Of a stretch of 8,603 bases of DNA, positions 1-6,415 are shown piece after piece. The notes beneath the pieces are model-generated. The model was not told where the DNA came from, ran no database searches, and worked only from the letters and a program-made list of their open reading frames with translations. Both the position numbers and the translations under genes were made by a program. This DNA is from Tannerellaceae bacterium. GTDB lineage: Bacteria; Bacteroidota; Bacteroidia; Bacteroidales; Tannerellaceae. Positions within the stretch are counted from its first letter, which is position 1. Each line of letters opens with the position of its first letter. The stretch is from positions 1-8,603 of the forward strand of contig JAISCM010000127.1 of assembly GCA_031265595.1 (NCBI GenBank), in the 5' to 3' direction.

Positions 1-96
1 GGAGCTAAACAAATGATCAATCTGAGGACTTGTTACAAAAGTGGAAAACAGTCTCTAATCAAGGAAATAATCGCTGATTATAAAAATGTTAGCTGA
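1..96 (+). CDS. Possible 3' tail of an upstream gene, truncated by the window edge
   Basis: Frame 1 is open from the first base to a TGA at 94-96, giving 31 codons that end in ...SLIKEIIADYKNVS. The other two forward frames stop within the first 15 bases. The tail is Lys/Ile-rich and resembles a C-terminal helix, but it has no recognisable domain. An open run of this length in AT-rich DNA is quite likely by chance, so this is only a possibility. An internal ATG at 13-15 could start a 27-residue peptide, but I see no ribosome-binding sequence in front of it. The alternative is that all of 1-184 is non-coding. Confidence 0.2.
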   Translation, partial: GAKQMINLRTCYKSGKQSLIKEIIADYKNVS

Positions 97-100
97 TTAG
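55..100. repeat. Cluster of inverted and direct GATTA half-sites upstream of topB
   Basis: Four related half-sites lie within 46 bases: CTAATCA at 55-61, TAATC at 68-72, GATTA at 76-80 and TGATTAG at 94-100. The inner pair forms the palindrome TAATC-GCT-GATTA (68-80). The outer pair is a perfect 7-base inverted repeat. GCTGATTA also occurs as an exact direct repeat at 73-80 and 92-99. The cluster could be a protein-binding site or a weak hairpin after an upstream gene. No run of T follows, so a standard intrinsic terminator is doubtful. Confidence 0.35.
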
Positions 101-156
101 GAATTTTGTCGTACACCCGAGTAGTTTGGGATGGGTGATTGATTAAATTAAAAACG

Positions 157-164
157 TATCTTTG
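157..164 (+). promoter_or_regulatory. Bacteroidetes-type -7 promoter element for topB
   Basis: TATCTTTG matches the Bacteroidetes primary sigma factor -7 consensus TAnnTTTG at every fixed position and is followed by C, as is common. It would start transcription a few bases downstream, giving a leader of only about 10-15 bases before the ATG at 185. The -33 element is not clear: a TTTG at 125-128 is 28 bases away, which is too far, and a TTG at 139-141 is 15 bases away, which is too close. The -7 assignment is therefore stronger than the promoter as a whole. Confidence 0.5.
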
Positions 165-184
165 CACACGTTTAAAGTTTATAG

Positions 185-1996
185 ATGAAAGTTTGTATTG
201 CTGAAAAGCCAAGTGTGGCGCGTGAAATAGCAGAGATACTTGGCGCAACCAAAAGGATGAATGGGTATATCGAGGGGAATGGTTATCAGGTAACCTGGAC
301 ATTCGGGCATCTTTGTACGTTAAAAGAACCTCATGATTATACGATGGAATGGAAGCGGTGGAGCCTTTCGGCTTTACCGATGATACCTCCGCGTTTTGGT
401 ATTAAGCTGATTGAGAATCCTACTTATGTGCAACAATTCAAAATCATTGAAGGCTTAATGCAACAGGCGGAAATGGTGATAAATTGTGGCGACGCCGGGC
501 AGGAGGGGGAATTAATACAGCGGTGGGTGATGCAAAAGGCTGGGTGTAAGTGCCCGGTTTACCGTTTATGGATTTCGTCTCTTACGGAAGAGGCTATCCG
601 GGAGGGTTTCCGGAAGCTGAAGGAAGAAAAAGAATTTGCCCGGTTGTATGAAGCCGGGCTATCGCGCGCTATCGGCGACTGGCTGCTGGGTATGAATGCT
701 ACCCGGCTATATACCTTGCGGTATGGGCAAAACAAACAGGTATTGTCTATCGGAAGAGTACAGACCCCTACCCTCGCCCTCATTGTGAACCGGCAGGCTG
801 AAATAGATAATTTCAAGCCTGAACCTTATTGGGAGCTCAAGACTATTTACCGGAATACTACTTTTTCGGCTACCAAAGGGAAATTTACTTCCAAAGAAGA
901 AGGGGAAGCTTTTCTGACGATTGTGCAACAGGAAGATTTCACAATAACAGATGTATCGGAAAAAAAGGGAAAAGAGTATGCGCCCCGCCTTTTTGATTTA
1001 ACATCGCTACAGGTAGAATGTAATAAAAAGTTTTCCTTTTCGGCCGAAGATACTTTAAAACTGATACAATCGTTATACGAAAAGAAAGTAACCACCTATC
1101 CACGCGTAGATACTACTTACCTGAGTGATGATATGTATCCCAAAGCGCCTGGTATATTGAAAGGGATCTCCGCCCAATATGCCGGATTGGTAAATCCTTT
1201 GTTGGAAATAAAGATACCGAAAAACAAAAAAGTGTTCGACAGCAGTAAGGTTACAGATCATCATGCCATCATACCTACGGGCGTACCGGCGAATAGCCTG
1301 ACGGAGAACGAGCGGAAGGTGTATGATTTGGTTGCCCGGCGGTTTATCGCCGCTTTTTATCCGGATTGCGAGATCTCTACCACTACGGTGTTAGGCAAAG
1401 TAGGCAAGGTAGAATTTAAAGTAACCGGCAAACAAATACTAAAGCCGGGCTGGCGTGTAGTATTTGGCGCCGAGTCTAAAGATACAGATGCCGAGCCTGC
1501 CGAAGAAGAGGGTGTATTGCCGCTGTTTACTAAAGGAGAAAGCGGCCCTCACCAACCGGTATTAGGCGAAAAATGGACGCAGCCTCCCAAGCCTTATACC
1601 GAAGCCACCCTGCTTCGCGCCATGGAAACGGCGGGTAAATTGGTGGATAATGACGAATTGCGGGATGCGCTGAAAGAAAACGGCATAGGCCGCCCCTCTA
1701 CCCGCGCCGCTATTATAGAAACGCTTTTTAAGCGCAACTACATCCGCAAGGAGCGAAAAAACCTTTTCCCCACCCCTACCGGGAAAGAGCTGATAGGCGT
1801 TATACATGAAGAATTACTGAAAAGCGCCGAACTGACAGGGCTATGGGAAAAGAAGCTTCGCCAGATAGAACGGGGCGTATATGATGCGCCTGCCTTCCTC
1901 AACGAATTAAAAGCGATGGTACAACAAATCGTACTAAATGTACTATCGGATAATACCGCGCGCCGTATTACCATTGTGGGAGGAAAACCGGATTAA
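185..1996 (+). CDS. topB: DNA topoisomerase III (type IA topoisomerase)
   Basis: This is a cytoplasmic type IA topoisomerase. It cuts one DNA strand through a tyrosine link, passes another strand and reseals, so it relaxes negative supercoils and decatenates replication or recombination intermediates. The 603 residues begin with a TOPRIM domain (about 1-135): the catalytic Glu is E7 in IAEKPSVA, and the acidic motif is DAGQEGE at 103-109. The core follows, with GLSRAIGDWLLGMNATR (158-174), SIGRVQTPTLALI (188-200), the active-site tyrosine Y305 in TTYPRVDTTYL, DHHAIIPTG (358-366) and the late motif ENGIGRPSTRA (498-508). In the acidic motif, the second Asp of the usual DxDxE is Gly105 and the usual Arg is Gln106. 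The protein ends soon after the core, with no CxxC zinc ribbons and no long basic tail, and is shorter than the roughly 650-residue E. coli TopB. No Shine-Dalgarno sequence precedes the ATG, but the N-terminus MKVCIAEKPSVA is the normal family start. A terminator-like hairpin follows, so it is probably transcribed alone. Confidence 0.95.
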   Translation: MKVCIAEKPSVAREIAEILGATKRMNGYIEGNGYQVTWTFGHLCTLKEPHDYTMEWKRWSLSALPMIPPRFGIKLIENPTYVQQFKIIEGLMQQAEMVINCGDAGQEGELIQRWVMQKAGCKCPVYRLWISSLTEEAIREGFRKLKEEKEFARLYEAGLSRAIGDWLLGMNATRLYTLRYGQNKQVLSIGRVQTPTLALIVNRQAEIDNFKPEPYWELKTIYRNTTFSATKGKFTSKEEGEAFLTIVQQEDFTITDVSEKKGKEYAPRLFDLTSLQVECNKKFSFSAEDTLKLIQSLYEKKVTTYPRVDTTYLSDDMYPKAPGILKGISAQYAGLVNPLLEIKIPKNKKVFDSSKVTDHHAIIPTGVPANSLTENERKVYDLVARRFIAAFYPDCEISTTTVLGKVGKVEFKVTGKQILKPGWRVVFGAESKDTDAEPAEEEGVLPLFTKGESGPHQPVLGEKWTQPPKPYTEATLLRAMETAGKLVDNDELRDALKENGIGRPSTRAAIIETLFKRNYIRKERKNLFPTPTGKELIGVIHEELLKSAELTGLWEKKLRQIERGVYDAPAFLNELKAMVQQIVLNVLSDNTARRITIVGGKPD

Positions 1997-2014
1997 CTTT
2001 ATTTAATGTGCCGT

Positions 2015-2048
2015 AATGAACAATAATCCGTTTTATTGTTTGTTTTAC
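2015..2048 (+). terminator. Weak AT-rich hairpin, likely topB terminator
   Basis: AACAATAA at 2019-2026 pairs perfectly with TTATTGTT at 2033-2040 around a 6-base loop. The stem extends outward to 2015 and 2044 if two G-U wobbles are allowed, making 12 pairs. A T-rich stretch (TGTTTTA) overlaps and follows the 3' arm. The stem is almost entirely A-T, so termination could be inefficient and some read-through into the pump operon is possible. Confidence 0.4.
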
Positions 2049-2063
2049 TAAGAGATAGTTAAG

Positions 2064-2091
2064 TTGATACAAAACAAAGCAGGTGTATTTG
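2064..2091 (+). promoter_or_regulatory. Tentative promoter of the RND efflux operon
   Basis: TGTATTTG at 2084-2091 matches the Bacteroidetes -7 consensus TAnnTTTG except at the second base. A TTG at 2064-2066 lies 17 bases upstream, slightly closer than usual for the -33 element. An alternative -7, TATAATTG at 2103-2110, also has one mismatch but no suitably placed TTTG. The operon must have a promoter in or before this 130-base gap; which element is used is uncertain. Confidence 0.3.
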
Positions 2092-2113
2092 GTGTATCGA
2101 AATATAATTGATA
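2064..2113. repeat. Inverted and tandem direct repeats upstream of the efflux operon (candidate operator)
   Basis: TTGATACA (2064-2071) and TGTATCGA (2093-2100) form an inverted repeat matching at 7 of 8 positions. A third related half-site, TTGATA, sits at 2108-2113. Overlapping these is an exact tandem direct repeat, GGTGTAT at 2082-2088 and 2091-2097, with a 9-base period. The cluster lies 14-63 bases before the first operon gene, where an operator would be expected. No regulator gene is adjacent, so any binding protein would be encoded elsewhere. Confidence 0.35.
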
Positions 2114-2126
2114 AAAGACTCGTCGA

Positions 2127-3293
2127 ATGAAAAAACTTGGTATCGGGATAGTACTGTTTTCCACAGTGATCTTTCCTCTGTTTTTTTCAGGTTGCAAAGA
2201 GAAAGAAAAGCAACAGCTTCCAATTGTTATTGTAGAAAGGCCTTCAAAAGATGATGTGCAGATCTTTGGAGAGTATGTAGGGCGTATACGTGCCGCCAGC
2301 TACGTAGAAGTTCATGCACGGGTAGAAGGTTATCTGGAACAGATGCTTTTTAAAGAGGGTAAATACGTGAATCAGAATGAGCTTTTATTCATTATTAATT
2401 CGGCGCAATATAAAGCTCGTCTGGAAAAAGCGAAAGCGCAATTAAAGAAGGCCGAAGCGCAGGCGGCTAAATCCGAACGGGATGTAGAACGTTTAACGCC
2501 GCTTTACGAACAGCATGCCGCCAGCCAGTTAGATCTTGATAATGCCATCGCCTCGCTGGAGGATGCGGAAGCGAATATAGGCATCAGTAAAGCCGACCTC
2601 GAACAGGCGCAACTGGAACTGAATTATACGGCCGTAACATCGCCCATCTCCGGATATATCAGCGAACGCTTTGTAGATATAGGCGCATTGGTAGGCCCGG
2701 GCGTAAACTCTAAACTGGCAGCCGTGGTGAAAAGTGATACCGTGCTGGTGGATTTTAAAATGACGGCATTAGACTATCTGAGGGCCGAACGCCGGAATGT
2801 GCGTTTCGGCGAACAGGATACAACGCGTTCATGGCAGCCCAGCGTTACGGTTACGCTGGCCGACAATTCGGAATATCCGATAACCGGCTACGTAGACTTT
2901 GCCGATCCTATTGTAGACCCGCAGACTGGCACCTTCGGCGTACGTGCCGAACTGGCCAATCCCAACCAAAGGCTTCTGCCGGGGCAATTCACCAAAGTAA
3001 AGCTATTATTAGATGTACGCGAGAGGGCCATTGTGGTGCCTCGCAAAGCAGTCTCCATCGAAAAAGGAGGCGCCTTTATCTACATTATCCGCCGCGATAA
3101 TAAAGCAGAGAAACGCTTTGTGCAGATTGGCCCCGAAATACAAAACACTATCGTAATAGAAAGGGGATTGGGAGAAAATGAACAGGTCGTAATAGAAGGG
3201 TATCACAAACTGACGCCGGGCATAGAAGCACGGGCGATAGACTCGTCTGACGAAAAGACATTGGAAACACTAAAGGAGGAGGATAGGGAATGA
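2127..3293 (+). CDS. RND efflux pump periplasmic adaptor (membrane fusion protein, AcrA-like lipoprotein)
   Basis: The protein is the periplasmic adaptor joining the RND permease to the outer-membrane channel. Its 388 residues start with a lipoprotein signal: basic MKK, a hydrophobic stretch, then FFSGC with Cys23 as the predicted lipidation site. The first half of the lipoyl domain follows (about 52-92, ARVEGYLEQMLFKEGKYV). The Ala/Glu/Lys-rich coiled-coil hairpin is at about 93-165, and the second lipoyl half (TAVTSPISGYISERFVDIGA) runs from about 168. A beta-barrel spans roughly 206-297 and includes DPQTGTFGVRAELANPNQ and LLPGQF, typical of the AcrA/MexA family. The membrane-proximal domain begins at VVPRKAV (303-309). 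Length is normal for the family. No Shine-Dalgarno sequence precedes the ATG, but the signal peptide fits this start. The gene ends with a strong AAAGGAGGAGG and overlaps the permease by 4 bases. The specific substrate cannot be told from the adaptor. Confidence 0.95.
   Translation: MKKLGIGIVLFSTVIFPLFFSGCKEKEKQQLPIVIVERPSKDDVQIFGEYVGRIRAASYVEVHARVEGYLEQMLFKEGKYVNQNELLFIINSAQYKARLEKAKAQLKKAEAQAAKSERDVERLTPLYEQHAASQLDLDNAIASLEDAEANIGISKADLEQAQLELNYTAVTSPISGYISERFVDIGALVGPGVNSKLAAVVKSDTVLVDFKMTALDYLRAERRNVRFGEQDTTRSWQPSVTVTLADNSEYPITGYVDFADPIVDPQTGTFGVRAELANPNQRLLPGQFTKVKLLLDVRERAIVVPRKAVSIEKGGAFIYIIRRDNKAEKRFVQIGPEIQNTIVIERGLGENEQVVIEGYHKLTPGIEARAIDSSDEKTLETLKEEDRE
3272..3282 (+). promoter_or_regulatory. 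Strong Shine-Dalgarno sequence for the permease gene
   Basis: AAAGGAGGAGG lies inside the end of the adaptor gene, 7 bases before the permease ATG at 3290. It fixes the permease start and, together with the ATGA overlap, indicates translational coupling. It stands out because topB and the adaptor gene have no recognisable Shine-Dalgarno sequence. Confidence 0.75.
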
Positions 3294-6200
3294 ATACGGG
3301 ATTTTTTATAGAACGCCCGGTTTTTTCAACCGTCCTTTCTATCCTCATTGTTATTGTAGGGATCATCGGCCTTATCTCATTGCCGATCGATCAGTATCCG
3401 CAGATCACTCCACCGGTAGTACGGATCAGCGCTTCTTATCCGGGAGCCAGCGCGCTTACGGTGTCGCAGGCGGTGGCTACTCCTATTGAGCAGGAACTGA
3501 ACGGGACGCCTAATTTGATTTACATGCAAAGCAACAGCTCCAATTCGGGAAGCCTGAATGTTATAATAACATTTGATGTGGGCGCTAATCCTGATTTGTC
3601 GGCTGTTGAAATTCAAAACCGTGTAAAGCTGGCCGAAGCGCGTTTGCCGGCGGAAGTGGTGCAAAACGGTATCACTGTTGAAAAGCAAGCGCCCAGCCAG
3701 TTGATGACGCTCAGCTTATTGTCTGACGACCCTCGTTTTGATGAGATATACCTGAGTAACTTTGCTACGATCAATGTGCTCGACGTATTACGCCGTATCC
3801 CAGGTATCGGGCGCGTATCCAATATCGGTAGCCGTTATTATGGTATGCAGATATGGGTGTACCCCGACCGGCTGGCGAATATGGGACTGACCGTTCAGGA
3901 TCTGCAAAACGCCCTGAAAGACCAGAACAGAGAATCGGCTGCCGGCGAATTAGGGAAGCAACCGGTATTAGACGTAGACGTCACCTTGCCTATCACGGCT
4001 CACGGGCGATTGTCTACCGTTAAGGAGTTTGAAGAAATAGTAGTCCGCGCCAATTCAGACGGTTCGATCGTCCGCTTGCGGGATGTAGCCCGTATATCGC
4101 TGGAAGCCTCTTCGTATGCTACCGAGAGCGGACTAAATGGGAAGAACGCGGCTATTCTGGGAATCTTTATGCTACCCGGCGCCAATGCCATGGAAGTAGC
4201 CGGCAATGTGAAAGGGGCCATGAAGGAAATCAGTAAGAATTTCCCCGAAGGCCTGGAGTATATGTTTCCTTTTGATATGACCGAATACATCTCGCAGTCT
4301 GTACACGAGGTATATAAGACCCTGATCGAAGCGCTGGTGCTGGTTATCTTCGTTGTATTCCTGTCTTTGCAAAACTGGCGGGCTGCGCTGATCCCTACTA
4401 TAGCCGTTCCTATTTCATTGGTCGGGACATTCGGCTTTATGCTTATCATGGGCTTTTCATTGAATATGCTTACGTTGCTGGGGTTGATACTGGCTATCGG
4501 CATTGTGGTAGACGATGCCATTGTAGTGGTAGAAAATGTAGAGCGTATTATGGAAGAAGAGAAAAAGACGCCACGCGAAGCTACGCATAAAGCCATGCGC
4601 GAGCTTAGCGGCGCGCTGATTGCTACTTCGCTCGTACTGGCGTCTGTATTTGTTCCGGTAAGTTTCCTTAGCGGGATAACCGGGCAGTTGTACCGGCAGT
4701 TTTCCGTAACTATTGCTGTTTCCGTATTGCTATCTGCCGTTGTAGCTCTTACGCTTAGTCCGGCGATGTGCGCCATTATCCTGCGTCCGGCCAAAGGGAA
4801 GAAGAATATTGTGTTTCGCAAGATTGACGAATGGCTGAGTATCGGGAATCAAACGTATGTTCATATTATAGGGAAAGCGCTGGTGTTTCCTAAGCGTGTA
4901 TTGGCTGGTTTCGGCATTGCTTTAGTATTTATTTTTGTTCTTAACAGGATCGTACCTACCAGCTTTATTCCTGAAGAGGATCAGGGGTTCTTTACCGTTG
5001 AACTGGAAATGACGGAGGGGGCTACACTGGAGCGCACCCGGGCGGTAACAGACCGGGCAATTGCCTACCTGAACGGCCTGCCTGCTGTGGCGTATGTACA
5101 AAACGTTACCGGGAGCAGCCCGCGTGTGGGTACTTCGCAAAGCAGGGCTACCCTTACCGTTATACTGAAGCCCTGGAAAGAACGGAAATCGTCTGGCATG
5201 GGTGTGGCGAATGTGATAGAAGAGGCCCGGAAAGAATTGTATTATTATCCCGAGATAAAGGCTTACCTGAATCGCCCGCCTGTTATTCCGGGCCTGGGAG
5301 AAAGCGGCGGGATAGAAATGCAGTTGGAAGCGCGTGGCGACGCCGGCTGGGAGAATCTGGTAGACGCTACGGATACCTTCTTGTTTTACGCCTCGCAAGC
5401 GCCCGAACTGCGGAGTATCTCTTCCGCTTTACAAGCGGAAATACCCCAGCTTTACTTCGATGTAAACCGCGACCAGGCTAAATTCCTGGGTATACCGGTG
5501 GCCGATATATTCTCTACCATGAAAGCCTATCTGGGCGCGGTATATGTAAACGACTTCAATATGTTCAACCGTATTTACAAAGTATATATACAGGCAGAAG
5601 CGCCTTACCGCACAGGGAAAGATGATATAGGGCTGTATTTCGTACGCTCCCGGAACGGATCTATGATACCGCTTACGGCGCTGGGCTCTACGCATTATAT
5701 CACCGGCCCGGGAACGATCAAGCGATTCAATATGTTTTCTACCGCAGCGATCAATGCGGTGGCGGCTCCCGGGTATAGCTCCGGCGAAGCGATGGAGGCT
5801 ATGCAACGGATCGCCCGCGAGCATCTGCCTGAAAACATCGGTTTAGAGTGGAGCGGCTTATCGTATCAGGAGAAAAAGGCCGGCGGGCAGACCGGATATG
5901 TACTTACGCTGGTATTCCTCTTTGTCTTCCTGTTCCTTGCCGCCCAGTATGAGAGTTGGATCGTGCCGATAGCCGTTCTCTTATCATTACCTGTTGCGGC
6001 ATTGGGGGCTTTTCTGGGTGTTTGGGTAACGGGGCTGAATAACGATGTCTATTTTCAGATAGGCCTGGTAACGCTTATCGGGATGGCTGCCAAGAATGCT
6101 ATCCTGATTGTGGAGTTCGCCAAAGTACAAGTAGACAAAGGGATCCATGTAATAGAGGCGGCCACCCATGCGGCGAAGATGCGTTTTCGACCGATCCTGA

Positions 6201-6415
6201 TGACGTCGCTGGCTTTTATCCTTGGCATGCTGCCGATGGTGCTGGCGGGCGGGCCCGGTTCGGCGTCTCGCCATAGTGTTGGTACGGGCGTATTCTTTGG
6301 TATGCTGGTGGCTACTACTGTTGGTATTGTATTGGTGCCTTTCTTCTTTGTGCTGATCTATAAGATAAAGGGAAAGATACGGCTGAATAATATTATCAAA
6401 AGGAAAACGACATGA
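3290..6415 (+). CDS. RND efflux permease, HAE1 (hydrophobe/amphiphile) family, AcrB-like
   Basis: This is the inner-membrane, proton-driven pump of the tripartite system, expected to work as a trimer. At 1041 residues it is full length. The N-terminus FFIERPVFSTVLSIL opens TM1, followed by the first periplasmic porter region (QYPQITPPVVRISASYPGA). TM2-TM6 begin near 345; the second large periplasmic region spans about 560-865 and TM8-TM12 about 866-1025, with a short basic tail. Proton-relay residues are conserved: D408 and D409 in GIVVDDAIVVVENVE (TM4), K935 in AAKNAILIVEF (TM10), and R965 and T972 in MRFRPILMTS (TM11), matching AcrB D407, D408, K940, R971 and T978. The paired Asp favours HAE1 over heavy-metal (HME) pumps. 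By my alignment, the six distal-pocket Phe of AcrB are Q137, I179, Q604, S609, P611 and T623 here, which suggests a different, less aromatic substrate site. It overlaps both neighbours by 4 bases (ATGA). Substrates cannot be named from sequence alone. Confidence 0.97.
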   Translation: MNTGFFIERPVFSTVLSILIVIVGIIGLISLPIDQYPQITPPVVRISASYPGASALTVSQAVATPIEQELNGTPNLIYMQSNSSNSGSLNVIITFDVGANPDLSAVEIQNRVKLAEARLPAEVVQNGITVEKQAPSQLMTLSLLSDDPRFDEIYLSNFATINVLDVLRRIPGIGRVSNIGSRYYGMQIWVYPDRLANMGLTVQDLQNALKDQNRESAAGELGKQPVLDVDVTLPITAHGRLSTVKEFEEIVVRANSDGSIVRLRDVARISLEASSYATESGLNGKNAAILGIFMLPGANAMEVAGNVKGAMKEISKNFPEGLEYMFPFDMTEYISQSVHEVYKTLIEALVLVIFVVFLSLQNWRAALIPTIAVPISLVGTFGFMLIMGFSLNMLTLLGLILAIGIVVDDAIVVVENVERIMEEEKKTPREATHKAMRELSGALIATSLVLASVFVPVSFLSGITGQLYRQFSVTIAVSVLLSAVVALTLSPAMCAIILRPAKGKKNIVFRKIDEWLSIGNQTYVHIIGKALVFPKRVLAGFGIALVFIFVLNRIVPTSFIPEEDQGFFTVELEMTEGATLERTRAVTDRAIAYLNGLPAVAYVQNVTGSSPRVGTSQSRATLTVILKPWKERKSSGMGVANVIEEARKELYYYPEIKAYLNRPPVIPGLGESGGIEMQLEARGDAGWENLVDATDTFLFYASQAPELRSISSALQAEIPQLYFDVNRDQAKFLGIPVADIFSTMKAYLGAVYVNDFNMFNRIYKVYIQAEAPYRTGKDDIGLYFVRSRNGSMIPLTALGSTHYITGPGTIKRFNMFSTAAINAVAAPGYSSGEAMEAMQRIAREHLPENIGLEWSGLSYQEKKAGGQTGYVLTLVFLFVFLFLAAQYESWIVPIAVLLSLPVAALGAFLGVWVTGLNNDVYFQIGLVTLIGMAAKNAILIVEFAKVQVDKGIHVIEAATHAAKMRFRPILMTSLAFILGMLPMVLAGGPGSASRHSVGTGVFFGMLVATTVGIVLVPFFFVLIYKIKGKIRLNNIIKRKTT
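5422..5440. repeat. Perfect hairpin inside the permease coding sequence
   Basis: TTCCGCTT (5422-5429) and AAGCGGAA (5433-5440) form an 8-base-pair stem with a 3-base loop TAC. The coding there reads SSALQAE, in the second periplasmic region. No T-run follows, so it is not a terminator; it may be coincidental. Confidence 0.4.

Noticed and set aside
78..302. A 74-residue minus-strand frame overlapping the start of topB.
   Set aside because: It overlaps the conserved TOPRIM coding region and the topB promoter, and its translation has no recognisable feature.
2831..3100. An 89-residue plus-strand frame inside the adaptor gene.
   Set aside because: It is out of frame within a conserved beta-barrel region of the adaptor and is Arg/Cys-rich with no domain.
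4000..4821. A 273-residue open frame on the minus strand inside the permease gene.
   Set aside because: It lies wholly antisense to a well-conserved permease region. The translation is rich in Ser, Thr and Ile with no domain, which is typical of the complement of a membrane-protein gene.
4922..5398. A 158-residue minus-strand open frame, with another of 131 residues at 5429-5824.
   Set aside because: Both are antisense to the permease, have no recognisable motif or ribosome-binding site, and are shadows of its codon use.
3290..6415. Assignment of the permease to heavy-metal (HME/CusA) efflux.
   Set aside because: TM4 carries the paired Asp of HAE1 pumps (GIVVDDAIVVVEN), and the N-terminal and TM10-TM11 motifs follow AcrB.
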